This document shows, one piece after another, positions 24,653 through 33,319 of a DNA stretch of 64,000 bases; the stretch's first letter is position 1, and each line of letters opens with the position of its first letter. The position numbers and the translations under genes were made by a program. This DNA is from Chryseomicrobium palamuruense (GTDB lineage Bacteria > Bacillota > Bacilli > Bacillales_A > Planococcaceae). Under the pieces are notes generated by a model. It saw only the letters and a list, made by a program, of their open reading frames with translations. It did not search any database and was not told the origin of the DNA. The DNA lies in the NCBI RefSeq assembly GCF_042649045.1, contig NZ_JBHSEF010000023.1:1-64000 (forward strand), written 5' to 3'.

Positions 24653-26593
24653 TTATTTATAATCCAGTTCATGGGTCTGAATGTAATCAAGAACCAACTG
24701 GTAGACCTCTTCATAGGTTGAAATTGTATTCGGCATTAGTTCATCAATGATTGTTCTTGTTTCCGCATCATAAACGAATTTATATGACCCAAATTCAGCC
24801 CACACTTCACTGGTAGCACCATTGAATCCACCATCTTTACTATATGCATTGTCATGTCCCCAAAATCTGTTGTTGTGAGGGGATAACCTTGCTTTTGTGA
24901 CCATTCCAAATGCATCTGAAAACAGTGCAATCTGCGCTCTAGACTTTTCATCCGGGAATCGGTCAATTAGATAACGGAAAAAGGCTAGTCGTGCATCAGA
25001 TGAAATCCTATCCAAGCTTTTTAGATGCTTGATGGATTGTCCATTTCTACCGTTCTCCCAATCAATGGCCTTGTTGACCATATTCAGAACATCTTCTTGA
25101 ATAGCAGCAAGCATTTTTGCACCGTGAATGGTTTCAGTATGCGTCAATGTGTAGAATCCATAAGTGTTTCCATCTACATCTTTCGCAAGCCTAGTATTGG
25201 CCAATAACCAATCTAGTTGATGGAACTCTTCATGGAATTTCGTACCCCATGCTCCTTGTCGTCCGGTCTCTGCTTTCTTTTCCCATGAATTAGCTTGCAT
25301 ATTCATTTTGACCATTCGACTTGAAGGAGAATAGTGTGCCCCACTTTTACTGAAATACTGATTATTTTTCACATGTTCACTTAATCGGTCATATAGCAAT
25401 AGATCAGCAGCAGTCACACCATCTAAAATGGTCTGTAATTCATCAGTGTAGATGTCTGCTTTCTCATGACCATTAAATGTGCGTTCATGCTTCTTTGCAA
25501 TCCGTGATTTAATCGGTGCTGAATTGTCTACTGGTACAACATTTGTTTTGTTACCACCGTCTAAGAATGTCTTTTCCCATTCAGGATATGTCATATTGGA
25601 CGGAACATAATACGTTTGACCATTTTCATCACGTGCAGCACGTTCACCTAGATCAAACTCATCATCGAATGATGGAACAGTGACTGACCTGCATCGTACA
25701 TGAAAAGGTGGTGCGGTCACACCCGGCTGATAGTCTTTCATTTCAAATACTTTACCATCCAATGTACGACAGATGAGGGATGTACTTGAATCCAGTGTGG
25801 CCACTATCTCAAATTTTTCTACATCCAATTCATTGAACGCATCCTTTTGTGATGCAGAAGCAAAATAAGATGCTTCTGTCATGACCAAGCTGATTGCATT
25901 ACTTTTAGGTGCATTCATCTTTTTGGCAATGTTCTTGATAGCGACATCCGGGGAACTACCTGTGATGACCATTTGCGTAAGTTCATTGTGAAGTTCATTG
26001 ATAAGCTTGGACTTGTTATCCCAAATTCGAGTGCTGAAATTTCTTCCATCAGCCGCCCATGGCTTTGCAATGATTTTATCAATCCGGTTCTTATCCAGTG
26101 CGGAAACATCAAATCCGATATTGAACCCTTTTTGAATTTCGAACAACGTCTGATAATATCCTTCTGTATACACTGACCGTGCGAACGCATCTAATTCATC
26201 AAGTTGATTTCCATATAGGACTTCCAGTGACTGCTGCATCTGAATCTTCATGGCTTCAAGCTTTGATATGTGATATCTAGCAGAAGCATTCTCAAGCTGT
26301 GTCATCCACAATTGATTCATATCGTTCAGTTCACCGTATTTGATATATTCTTTCACATCCCACTTGAATTCTGCAAGTTCTTGAGATGATAGAAGTCTAC
26401 GTGCTTCCTGCATGGAAATATTGTTGTTCTTTGCCAATCGTTGATACCAAACTTGAATCTTTTCTTCAATCTCACGTTGTGCAGCGTTAAACTGTCGTTC
26501 CATACTGATGATATTTCGTTCTGCTTTTTTGTTTACTGCTGCTTCCATCTGTTCAAAGCGTTGAATCCAGTAAGCATCATTCTTCATTTCCAT
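24653..26593 (-). CDS. MuF minor head protein with metallopeptidase-like C-terminal domain
   Basis: The N-terminal half (to about residue 310) is a phage Mu gpF/SPP1 gp7-like minor head protein, ending in the cysteine-containing PPFHVRCRS motif. From about residue 345 an extra domain of 300 residues follows, with a zinc-peptidase motif HEEFH (456-460 of the longest form) and a later Glu-rich WAEFGS (600-605) that could give the third ligand. Polymorphic toxin domains fused to MuF proteins are known in temperate Firmicutes phages and may be delivered with the genome. Start: ATG at 26593, overlapping the portal gene; ATG 26587 is possible. A small acidic gene follows. Confidence 0.82.
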   Translation of the reverse strand: MEMKNDAYWIQRFEQMEAAVNKKAERNIISMERQFNAAQREIEEKIQVWYQRLAKNNNISMQEARRLLSSQELAEFKWDVKEYIKYGELNDMNQLWMTQLENASARYHISKLEAMKIQMQQSLEVLYGNQLDELDAFARSVYTEGYYQTLFEIQKGFNIGFDVSALDKNRIDKIIAKPWAADGRNFSTRIWDNKSKLINELHNELTQMVITGSSPDVAIKNIAKKMNAPKSNAISLVMTEASYFASASQKDAFNELDVEKFEIVATLDSSTSLICRTLDGKVFEMKDYQPGVTAPPFHVRCRSVTVPSFDDEFDLGERAARDENGQTYYVPSNMTYPEWEKTFLDGGNKTNVVPVDNSAPIKSRIAKKHERTFNGHEKADIYTDELQTILDGVTAADLLLYDRLSEHVKNNQYFSKSGAHYSPSSRMVKMNMQANSWEKKAETGRQGAWGTKFHEEFHQLDWLLANTRLAKDVDGNTYGFYTLTHTETIHGAKMLAAIQEDVLNMVNKAIDWENGRNGQSIKHLKSLDRISSDARLAFFRYLIDRFPDEKSRAQIALFSDAFGMVTKARLSPHNNRFWGHDNAYSKDGGFNGATSEVWAEFGSYKFVYDAETRTIIDELMPNTISTYEEVYQLVLDYIQTHELDYK

Positions 26594-28067
26594 CACCACT
26601 ATCTACAGGCGGATTGAACGCACCTGCATATTGGGTCATTTCTTCATCCTTTTCTTGCTGTCGTCTTTCCATCTCTAGTTGCGGATTGTCCACCCAAGGG
26701 TGATTTGCAACCAATGTTTCATCTGACAGAATGCCGAACGAATCTTTGATGTTCTTGATGACTTCTGATTCACTGATCATGATATCACGATTGAAGATGA
26801 CTTCAACTTCTTCCTGTTCAAAATCACCTAATCCATTATTGAACAAATGAACATTGATGAACCATAGCATATCTTCAAGGGATGCCTGATATTCAGTTTC
26901 CATCTCATTTGCATCAAGGTCGATATCAGAATACATGGACTGTATGTTCATCTGATTTGGATTTCCGTTCAATCGGTCATCCTTTGCATCATATCCTTTA
27001 GCATTTTCAATGATTGCCTTTTTGAAGATTTCAAGAATGGCTTTGTAATTATCCGAATTGACTTCAACCTGTAGGGTTTTCAAGTCGCCCCCTGCCCCAT
27101 CTACCGTTTTCACTTTTACAGCACCATAAGTGGCCAGGTTCTTTCGGAATTCACCCAAGTTTTCACCATCATAGTTCACTAGGACAAGGATTGTATTGCG
27201 CATATCCTCTTCCATGTTGTTTTGGAAGTTGGATAGGATGACATTCAAACCATCCTGTAAGGTCTTGACCTTACGAATCAACGGAATCTCTTTCGCATTG
27301 TACTTGAAAGGAATCAACGGAATCTTTAACCAGTTCCAACCTTGTTCGATGATTTCATCTCCATTTACGGTTGAAGTGGTGAAGTAATTGCTAAATGGTT
27401 CTTCATCAGGAACAAGCTTACTTCCATCTAGAACGAAACGATAGATACCTGTTGCATCATAGACTTCAATCTTCTCCACAATTGTTTCACGCTGACCATC
27501 ATACATAATGACTTCATAAATACGAATCGCATATTCCAGTTCAGTATGTTCTGCATCCTTCCAACCCGGAATGATTTCATAACTCTTGAACCGTTTGAAC
27601 GAAAGTTCACCTTGTTCATTGTAGTGGATGAATAACCACCCAATACCACTGTTAAGTGAATCTTCACCAATGTTCTTCAACAGTCGCTGAAAACGTTTAT
27701 TGAAAATCTTCTTTAGCAGCTTGTTATACAATTCATTTTCTGACTTGAAAACAAGCGGTTGACCTAGCAAGTAGTTCTTCTTTTGGTCTACCATCTTCCC
27801 ATACTGGTTATCAACAATGCGATTGTTTGGAAGATTCCGGACTTCTTCCAACTCACCATTTGCGCCAATTACTGTCCGCTTCTTCATGAGGATGTCATGA
27901 TCACCGTCATAGTATCGTTCACCATCAATCATTTCTTTCCTACGCTTTGAGACCCTGAAACGTTGAATCTCTTTTTCAATGAACTCTGCATCCGTCAATT
28001 TTGAAGCAGCATTTGTGTTCATGGTCGCCTTGTTCTTCCGCTGCCACTGAAATAAGAACTCAAACAA
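26577..28067 (-). CDS. Portal protein (SPP1 gp6-like)
   Basis: The product of about 496 residues is a portal of the SPP1 family, visible from ERYYDGDHDILMKKR, NNRIVDNQYGKMVDQKKNYLLG and the central long helix region around residue 270. Twelve copies form the DNA channel at the head vertex. I place the start at a TTG (28067), 8 nt after AAGGTGGTG; the next ATG lies 19 codons downstream, and an ATG at 28142 has no ribosome site. A hairpin terminator lies upstream. Confidence 0.9.
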   Translation of the reverse strand: MFEFLFQWQRKNKATMNTNAASKLTDAEFIEKEIQRFRVSKRRKEMIDGERYYDGDHDILMKKRTVIGANGELEEVRNLPNNRIVDNQYGKMVDQKKNYLLGQPLVFKSENELYNKLLKKIFNKRFQRLLKNIGEDSLNSGIGWLFIHYNEQGELSFKRFKSYEIIPGWKDAEHTELEYAIRIYEVIMYDGQRETIVEKIEVYDATGIYRFVLDGSKLVPDEEPFSNYFTTSTVNGDEIIEQGWNWLKIPLIPFKYNAKEIPLIRKVKTLQDGLNVILSNFQNNMEEDMRNTILVLVNYDGENLGEFRKNLATYGAVKVKTVDGAGGDLKTLQVEVNSDNYKAILEIFKKAIIENAKGYDAKDDRLNGNPNQMNIQSMYSDIDLDANEMETEYQASLEDMLWFINVHLFNNGLGDFEQEEVEVIFNRDIMISESEVIKNIKDSFGILSDETLVANHPWVDNPQLEMERRQQEKDEEMTQYAGAFNPPVDSGDGNEE

Positions 28068-28174
28068 TAATTTCACCACCTTCCTAATGGAATCATTGTC
28101 ACTAACTCGTAAATGTGAGATAATGACAGTAATCAAATACATTACTCAATTCCAGTGTGAATTGCAGTGAACTA

Positions 28175-28207
28175 AAGAAACCGCTAACTGTGAATTAGCG
28201 GTTTCTT
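28175..28207. terminator. Hairpin between the HEINH gene and the portal gene
   Basis: A 13-bp perfect stem (AAGAAACCGCTAA / TTAGCGGTTTCTT) has a 7-nt loop. T-rich tracts lie on the plus side (TTTTTGTTTT) more than on the minus side, so it may act in both directions. Confidence 0.7.
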
Positions 28208-28213
28208 TTTGTT

Positions 28214-28537
28214 TTAATCTAAACATTCGGCAATTTGATAAGCTTTCGCAATCTTTGAAAACTGAATCGCTAACCAATCAACTACGGTCTCTTCACTAAG
28301 TTCACGCATATCCAGTCCTGATTCATAAAGGAATGCATGATTGATTTCATGACGAAGCACTTTACGCTTGTATGCTTCAATGTCATGTTTGTTCATCACA
28401 TCATAATCAGGGTCAACGACTACGATCAGTTGCGTGGTTGAATCAAAATAACCGTCACACTCTTTTAGTCTTGGGTCATCCTGTTCTTTGCTGAACCTGA
28501 TTTCATAATCCACGCCCAATATGTTCACTTTTTTCAT
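28214..28537 (-). CDS. Small HExxH-containing phage protein
   Basis: The 107-residue protein contains a zinc-peptidase-like HEINH motif (in VLRHEINHAFLYESG) and a following acidic segment (EETVVDWLAIQF). Such proteins are often encoded near terminase in Firmicutes phages. Substrate is unknown; the motif fits a metal-dependent hydrolase. AAGGGAAG precedes the ATG. Confidence 0.65.
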   Translation of the reverse strand: MKKVNILGVDYEIRFSKEQDDPRLKECDGYFDSTTQLIVVVDPDYDVMNKHDIEAYKRKVLRHEINHAFLYESGLDMRELSEETVVDWLAIQFSKIAKAYQIAECLD

Positions 28538-28551
28538 GTGCTTCTTCCCTT

Positions 28552-29799
28552 CTAATCAAAACTGAATGTCTCACCTTTGATGAACTCTTCCAGTGCATAA
28601 CGCATGGCATCAAGTAAGTGGTTGAAGTCATCAATCGGTTTGTTTATCTTCTTGCCGAACTTGTCTTTCGCCCATGTGTAGTTGCTGATTTCCGTTTGGA
28701 AGTTCACACATCGTGGATGAATGATGATTTCATAATCTTGGATGAAGTCGATTCCGTTATTCACAGAATCTTTCCCCTTCCTTGCACCTTTGATGTTGCT
28801 GATTCCAAGTTCACGTAATCGGTCTATTGATTTAGGTTCAGCAGAATCTGCCCGTATGCGTTCTTTCCTGAACCCCATTTTCGTAATCTCTTCACTGATC
28901 GCTTCATTCGACATACCTTCTTTGTACATCTCATCGAATACATAAATCTTCTTGTTCGCTGTATCGACCATTCCACACCATAATGCAGAAGGGTCATTGG
29001 TATAACCGAAATCAAGGCCGAATGCAGACTTGATACCGCTGATTCTCTTGACCGTTTCCAAATCAAAATTCTCTTCTCGCCAATTTTCATAGACAAGACC
29101 TTCAACAATCCCCCACTCTCCAAGTCCTGCAACCCGATAACGTCTTGGATTGTTCTTCTTCATAGTCTCGAATACTTTTTTATCAGCAGCATCTAAGAAC
29201 TCATTCATCAGGTAGTTGGTCGTAATGGCCAATATGTCTTTGTCCGGTTCAGCATCAAAGAACCGCTTCTTAATCCAGTGATGTTCGTTCCATGGGTTGA
29301 ATGTCAATGTGACCTGTTTGAATAATCCATCTGCTACCTGACCACGAATGGATTCATCGAGGATATTGAAATCATCTTCATTCATGATTTCATAGGCTTC
29401 TTCAATCCACATCCACGTGAGTGAACCGACATCCACCGTAATAGATGTAACCTTCAATGGGTCATCCAGTCCACGGAAATAGATTTTCTGACCTGTTGGA
29501 ATGTATTCAAGCTGTAATGGGGATTCTGTCACTTTCCAATGCTGCTGCACTTTCAGTTTCTGTATCGCCCATTTCAATTCAGTGAAGCAGCTATCTTTCA
29601 AAGTCCTAAATGTCTTACGAACAACTAACAGATTCGCTTCTGGATAGTCCATGATGTTTGTGATGTACCACAATGCAGTTGTCTTGGATTTTTTAGAAGC
29701 ACGACTACCCTTGACTACACGATAACGACCTTTGAAATTCCAAAATCGTGTGTAGTTCTTACCTACGACTTCTTTTAGTGAAAGTCTATGTGCTGTCAT
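28552..29799 (-). CDS. terL: Terminase large subunit
   Basis: The product of about 415 residues is a terminase ATPase/nuclease. The ATPase part has VVKGSRASKKSKTTALWY (Walker A-like) and MWIEEAYE (Walker B). The nuclease part has FGLDFGYTNDPSA with the catalytic Asp, RADSAEPKSIDRL, and a C-terminal DDFNHLLDAMRYA. It packages DNA into the head. It overlaps the small subunit gene; I prefer the ATG at 29799, which is 9 nt after AGAGG. Confidence 0.93.
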   Translation of the reverse strand: MTAHRLSLKEVVGKNYTRFWNFKGRYRVVKGSRASKKSKTTALWYITNIMDYPEANLLVVRKTFRTLKDSCFTELKWAIQKLKVQQHWKVTESPLQLEYIPTGQKIYFRGLDDPLKVTSITVDVGSLTWMWIEEAYEIMNEDDFNILDESIRGQVADGLFKQVTLTFNPWNEHHWIKKRFFDAEPDKDILAITTNYLMNEFLDAADKKVFETMKKNNPRRYRVAGLGEWGIVEGLVYENWREENFDLETVKRISGIKSAFGLDFGYTNDPSALWCGMVDTANKKIYVFDEMYKEGMSNEAISEEITKMGFRKERIRADSAEPKSIDRLRELGISNIKGARKGKDSVNNGIDFIQDYEIIIHPRCVNFQTEISNYTWAKDKFGKKINKPIDDFNHLLDAMRYALEEFIKGETFSFD

Positions 29800-30241
29800 C
29801 TTCATCATCCTCTAGATCATTGTGGATGATGACTGGTATCGCACCTTCTACATTCACTTTTTCAGTGAAGATACCATATCGCTTCCCAATCAGTTCAGCG
29901 GCCTTTAACTTTTCACGTTCGTCAGGTGCTTTTGTGATTCGTCTTGCAGATGACATTCCGTCACCGTCACCTTCAACGACAACTATTTCTGCTTCTGATT
30001 CTCCACGTAAGACAGAAGTTAGATATTTCATTACTTCTTTTGCATCTGCAATCTGTTCATCTTCAATTTCTTTCATTCGCTGTTCTATATAAGCTTTAAT
30101 ATTAACTTTTGTTAAATTTGAACTTGCAATCACATTAGCTGTCTTAGGTGAATATCCTGCACGAATGGCTGCTTGTGTACCGTTGCAGTCAATCAGATAT
30201 TCGTCACAAAATCGTTTCTGCTTTCCTGTCAATGGTTTCAT
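29786..30241 (-). CDS. terS: Terminase small subunit
   Basis: The 151-residue protein has the terminase small-subunit signature KQKRFCDEYLIDCNGTQAAIRAGYSPKTA, a helix-turn-helix that recognises the packaging site. The ATG at 30241 is preceded by GGAAAGGATGA; the longer ORF upstream covers only a 14-bp AT-rich repeat. It starts the packaging and structural operon, right after a terminator. Confidence 0.9.
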   Translation of the reverse strand: MKPLTGKQKRFCDEYLIDCNGTQAAIRAGYSPKTANVIASSNLTKVNIKAYIEQRMKEIEDEQIADAKEVMKYLTSVLRGESEAEIVVVEGDGDGMSSARRITKAPDEREKLKAAELIGKRYGIFTEKVNVEGAIPVIIHNDLEDDEDDST

Positions 30242-30259
30242 CAAGCAGTCATCCTTTCC

Positions 30260-30299
30260 GAATATAAATTTTTGAATATAAATTTTTGAATATAAATTT
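30260..30299. repeat. AT-rich 14-bp tandem repeat upstream of terS
   Basis: GAATATAAATTTTT is repeated nearly three times (starts 30260, 30274, 30288). It lies between the terminator and the small terminase gene, where an AT-rich promoter or packaging signal might be. Confidence 0.7.
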
Positions 30300-30312
30300 G
30301 AATACATAAAAA

Positions 30313-30343
30313 AGACCTAACACACCAACCATGTGTCAGGTCT
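30313..30343 (-). terminator. Terminator between late regulator and packaging operon
   Basis: On the minus strand a 12-bp stem (AGACCTGACACA / TGTGTTAGGTCT, one G-U) is followed by TTTTTTATG. It separates early/middle transcription from the late operon, so late genes need their own start or antitermination. Confidence 0.85.
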
Positions 30344-30367
30344 CCCAAGGGGAATGATATAGTTAAT

Positions 30368-30400
30368 CTTGATTATGTGAGGAGGTGGACACTAATCAAG
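30368..30400. promoter_or_regulatory. 8-bp inverted repeat enclosing a Shine-Dalgarno-like core
   Basis: CTTGATTA (30368-30375) and TAATCAAG (30393-30400) enclose tgtgAGGAGGTGgacac. It may be an operator of the late regulator encoded next to it, or a hairpin hiding the ribosome site of a plus-strand small ORF. The sequence does not decide between these. Confidence 0.5.
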
Positions 30401-30507
30401 AGATAACACGAATCTTAGGTATAAATTTGCTTGTACTCATTATTTCATGTATATATAGCGCACACAAGAGCATTGTTCGTGCATGGTTTGTGCATGACAA
30501 CACTTAA
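30385..30507 (+). CDS. Possible 40-residue membrane peptide on the opposite strand
   Basis: A GTG-initiated ORF encodes 40 residues with one hydrophobic stretch (ILGINLLVLIISCIYSA) and a short charged tail. It lies between late regulator and terS, opposite in sense to both. The GTG lies inside AGGAGGTG, so an independent ribosome site is lacking. It could be chance; the profile resembles small toxic membrane peptides, but this is speculative. Confidence 0.25.
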   Translation: MDTNQEITRILGINLLVLIISCIYSAHKSIVRAWFVHDNT

Positions 30508-31040
30508 CTGAAAATCTGAAATATCACTTCATCACTGAATAGTCGAATCTGCAACGTGTTCACTAATCGGTTCTTATTGCGACTGATCGTGGATGCATCA
30601 ACATCAAAATGTTCCGCAATCGCTTCCCTCGACTTTCCTTCAAAATACTTCATGCGGATAATATCAAAGTATGGGTCATCACGAATCATATCAATGGCCG
30701 AATCAATCAGACGAATAAAGTTCTGTGTGACATAGATACTTGTCTGGATAGAATCAAGTTTCTCTTCTGCTTTTTCATGGTTTGACTTCGATTCATTCGA
30801 ACCGCCTTGACCTGAATAAATAGTGATGTCTTTCGATTTTCCGGCAATGCCTACTTTCTCAATCTCTTTCATCTGCTGCTTCTTATCTTCAACCGCTGAC
30901 TTGAAATGATTGTAATTATAAAGTAACGTTTCCGTCTTTTGAAAAGGTGATTGACGGTTATTGCGAATCAGACCCTGCCGCTTCAATTCATTCGTGTATT
31001 TCAAAATCGTGTCATCAATATATTTTTCAATCTTGCTCAC
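30504..31040 (-). CDS. ArpU-family late transcription regulator
   Basis: The 178-residue protein has a helical N-terminal part and a C-terminal helix-turn-helix of sigma region 4 type (YFEGKSREAIAEHFDVDASTISRNKNRL). This is the layout of ArpU/RinA-like regulators that switch on late genes in Firmicutes phages. It sits directly before the packaging operon, separated by a terminator, and just downstream of a cluster of GGTTCAAGAT motifs (31062-31354). Confidence 0.82.
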   Translation of the reverse strand: MSKIEKYIDDTILKYTNELKRQGLIRNNRQSPFQKTETLLYNYNHFKSAVEDKKQQMKEIEKVGIAGKSKDITIYSGQGGSNESKSNHEKAEEKLDSIQTSIYVTQNFIRLIDSAIDMIRDDPYFDIIRMKYFEGKSREAIAEHFDVDASTISRNKNRLVNTLQIRLFSDEVIFQIFS

Positions 31041-31061
31041 CTAATCATCATCCTTTCGTGC

Positions 31062-31354
31062 GGTTCAAGGTAAATTAAAGGTTCTTCATCTTGAACCCTA
31101 TCTTGAACCTCTAAAAACATAGATGTATCAAGGGTTTAACCCTCTTGCGGTTCAAGGTTCAAGATAGATACCCTTATATTATTTATTTTTAGAGTAAAGT
31201 ATAAATTCATTTGCTGTTTTGAGATTGTATATAATAAATGAGTTTTATCTTGAACTTCTTGAACCGAAACCCTCAATCCCAATAGTAACAAGGATTCAAG
31301 GCGGTTCAAGATGACTGTTTTTATCTTGAACCCATCTTGAACCCATCTTGAACC
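31062..31354. repeat. GGTTCAAGAT motif cluster A
   Basis: About eleven copies of GGTTCAAGAT or its complement lie in 293 bp: starts near 31062, 31088, 31100, 31149, 31156, 31247, 31256, 31303, 31323, 31334 and 31345. The last three are direct repeats 11 bp apart; the pair at 31149/31156 overlaps head to tail. The region 31041-31400 has no gene. It is likely a protein-binding array; see cluster B at 45953-46222. Confidence 0.8.
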
Positions 31355-31400
31355 GCTGCACCTACTGAAACATGTTGGGAATGGCGGTCAAAGTACCGTC

Positions 31401-31562
31401 CTAATCACCTTTTATGATGATTCGACCACGCTTTCTGTTTGCAAGGTGACGTTTCATCAAATCGTTTTCTCTTTTCAATTCGAACATGGGTTTTATCATT
31501 GATAATTTCCCAATTGCCAAACCAATCAAGAAAAATGCCAATGGAATGATATAAGCTTCCAC
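31401..31562 (-). CDS. Small membrane protein
   Basis: A 53-residue ORF starts at a GTG 8 nt after GAGGTGA. One N-terminal transmembrane segment (YIIPLAFFLIGLAIG) is followed by a strongly basic cytoplasmic tail (KRENDLMKRHLANRKRGR). It has no known family. The ribosome site and composition support a real gene; its role is unknown. Confidence 0.55.
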   Translation of the reverse strand: MEAYIIPLAFFLIGLAIGKLSMIKPMFELKRENDLMKRHLANRKRGRIIIKGD

Positions 31563-31574
31563 GATCTATTCACC

Positions 31575-31814
31575 TCAATCTTCGAAAAGAATAATAAGTA
31601 TTTTTGCTAATCGTTTTGCATCTATGAAGTCCATATTGAATATAACAGCTTCATCCTCATACGTATTGTCATGTAGAATCAATAGTTGTTCATCCTGTTC
31701 TATTCTGTAACGAATCGAACCATAATAGTTGATGTCTTTTACATTTTGATTAGCAGTATCACGGATGCGGATATTTGCATCAATTAATTCCATTTCCTGA
31801 ATTACTTGTTTCAT
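31575..31814 (-). CDS. Hypothetical early phage protein
   Basis: This 79-residue protein is mixed alpha/beta in character, with no known domain. It lies in a tight minus-strand run of small genes, 3 nt downstream of the HD-domain gene, which supports co-transcription. Nothing allows a function to be named. Confidence 0.55.
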   Translation of the reverse strand: MKQVIQEMELIDANIRIRDTANQNVKDINYYGSIRYRIEQDEQLLILHDNTYEDEAVIFNMDFIDAKRLAKILIILFED

Positions 31815-31817
31815 GAT

Positions 31818-32405
31818 TTACACGTCCTTGACTTTAGAAGCGTGCATGTCTGCCTGATGTGTCCATAAGACTGTTTCATATTTTCGAATCGCACGGTCAA
31901 AATATTCCCAATCCCCTGTCTCATAAGCGCCCATATGGTAACGGATGCAAAGGATTTCTTCTTCTGTCAGGTGCAACCAAGCAGCAAGTTTCATCACTGA
32001 CTTGTCACCGTGACCTGGGAACAGACTGTCCTTGCGATACTCGTAATGATATTGTTCATTTTCAGCAGTATTGCCGCCAAAATACTGAACGCCCGGAACG
32101 TCTACGACCTTCTGATATTGGTCAATCTTACATAGGTCATGGAACATCCCAACAATATATGGTGAACGTTCATGCTCCCATTCAAGACCCATCTTTTCTG
32201 TGAAATCCAACAATGATTCTGTGACTGCTAGACAGTGATCAAACAGGCCCCCCTCATAATTTCCATGGTAGCTGCGTGATGCAGGTGCTGTGAAAAATCC
32301 TTCTTCCTGTAACCAGTTGAAAAAGTCCTCGTTGATTTGTGCAGGTTTCATTTTTTCTTTGAACAGTTCAATTCGATTTTGAACATTCATCATAGTTGCT
32401 GTCAT
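31818..32405 (-). CDS. HD-domain phosphohydrolase
   Basis: The 195-residue protein has the HD signature: a His in LFDHCLAVTESL, the HD pair in VGMFHDLCKID, a later His in LFPGHGDKSV and another in CIRYHMGAYE. HD hydrolases act on nucleotides and related phosphoesters with a metal centre. In this context of MazG-like and Nmad1-type genes a role in nucleotide pool change is plausible but unproven. It overlaps the gene upstream by 4 bp. Confidence 0.8.
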   Translation of the reverse strand: MTATMMNVQNRIELFKEKMKPAQINEDFFNWLQEEGFFTAPASRSYHGNYEGGLFDHCLAVTESLLDFTEKMGLEWEHERSPYIVGMFHDLCKIDQYQKVVDVPGVQYFGGNTAENEQYHYEYRKDSLFPGHGDKSVMKLAAWLHLTEEEILCIRYHMGAYETGDWEYFDRAIRKYETVLWTHQADMHASKVKDV

Positions 32406-32656
32406 TTTTCATCTTCCTTTCCATTTTCGAATACGGATTCTGTACTGATATAAAACGGTTGAACAGTGCGACCCATGATGTTTAGATAAATCATTCCAGT
32501 CTCCATGATTTGTTTCTTATCTTCCGCATCTAGCTCAATTGCAACTTCAATTCCGGGTGTCACTTCATCTTCACAGATGTACTTTGTTCCCGGTAAATCT
32601 TCACAACCATCACCTACAAATGTGACATTAGTTGTTTCCGTAACGATAGGTTTCAT
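32402..32656 (-). CDS. Hypothetical early phage protein
   Basis: The 84-residue acidic product has a conserved-looking core (GDGCEDLPGTKYICEDEVTPG) with two cysteines. No function is recognised. The ATG at 32656 is taken as start; a TTG at 32668 inside the upstream gene is possible. Its stop overlaps the HD-domain gene start. Confidence 0.5.
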   Translation of the reverse strand: MKPIVTETTNVTFVGDGCEDLPGTKYICEDEVTPGIEVAIELDAEDKKQIMETGMIYLNIMGRTVQPFYISTESVFENGKEDEK

Positions 32657-32661
32657 TTGGA

Positions 32662-32874
32662 TTACCAACTTTCTCTGAATGTGATGTCTTTCAATAAAAT
32701 ATGTCCGGGTATGACTGGGTTCGGCTCTAATCTCACCCGGATGATTGTTCCAGTTCGTTGATAGATTATGGTCTCCATATCAAATTCCATGGAATGAATC
32801 AGTTCTGCATTCACTGGAAGATAAGAGTATTTATTCACAACCTCTTGAAGTACATCTAGCATCTGAACCGCCAT
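32662..32874 (-). CDS. Hypothetical early phage protein
   Basis: The 70-residue protein is predicted beta-rich in its second half (TIIYQRTGTIIRVRLEPNPVIPGHILLKDI). It has no family I know. It lies 1 nt downstream of the preceding ORF in the same operon. Confidence 0.5.
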   Translation of the reverse strand: MAVQMLDVLQEVVNKYSYLPVNAELIHSMEFDMETIIYQRTGTIIRVRLEPNPVIPGHILLKDITFRESW

Positions 32875-32875
32875 A

Positions 32876-33091
32876 TCATTTGAATTCCTTTCCTGATTTT
32901 TTATGTCGAATCTGAATTCGTGATATCAGTTCAAATCCCGTGAGCGAAATAATACTCTTTATGATCTTGATGATTTCACTTGATTGTTTCTCAACAGAAG
33001 CATCTTCTTTAATCATGGGTTTCAATGCATGATAAGCGGTTGGGTCAGCAAGACCACTTTTATTGAATAAGGGATTTTTGCGACTTTTCAT
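32876..33091 (-). CDS. Hypothetical basic early phage protein
   Basis: The 71-residue basic protein has a charged N-terminus with NPLFNKSGLADPTAYHAL, a motif shared by small phage proteins of unknown function. The helical middle may dimerise. It is packed end to end with its neighbours. Confidence 0.55.
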   Translation of the reverse strand: MKSRKNPLFNKSGLADPTAYHALKPMIKEDASVEKQSSEIIKIIKSIISLTGFELISRIQIRHKKSGKEFK

Positions 33092-33301
33092 TTAATCGCC
33101 CACTTTCAGTGGAATGAAAAGTTCATCTGTGACGATTGTTGCACCGCTGGATTCAATAATGATTTTCGAATGCGGATGGTAATGTTTCAACATCCATTGT
33201 TGAAGTGGTTTAACAAGTTCAGCGAATTGTTCAATTTGTTCAAAACGGTCATCTGTCAACATTGGAATTTCAGTAGACGTTTCTTTCACTATTCGTTTCA
33301 T
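33092..33301 (-). CDS. Hypothetical early phage protein
   Basis: The 69-residue protein has a helical N-terminus and a short beta C-terminus. No domain is seen. It abuts the next gene and follows the MazG-like gene by 18 nt. Confidence 0.5.
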   Translation of the reverse strand: MKRIVKETSTEIPMLTDDRFEQIEQFAELVKPLQQWMLKHYHPHSKIIIESSGATIVTDELFIPLKVGD

Positions 33302-33319
33302 TGGAACACCCCTTTAATT

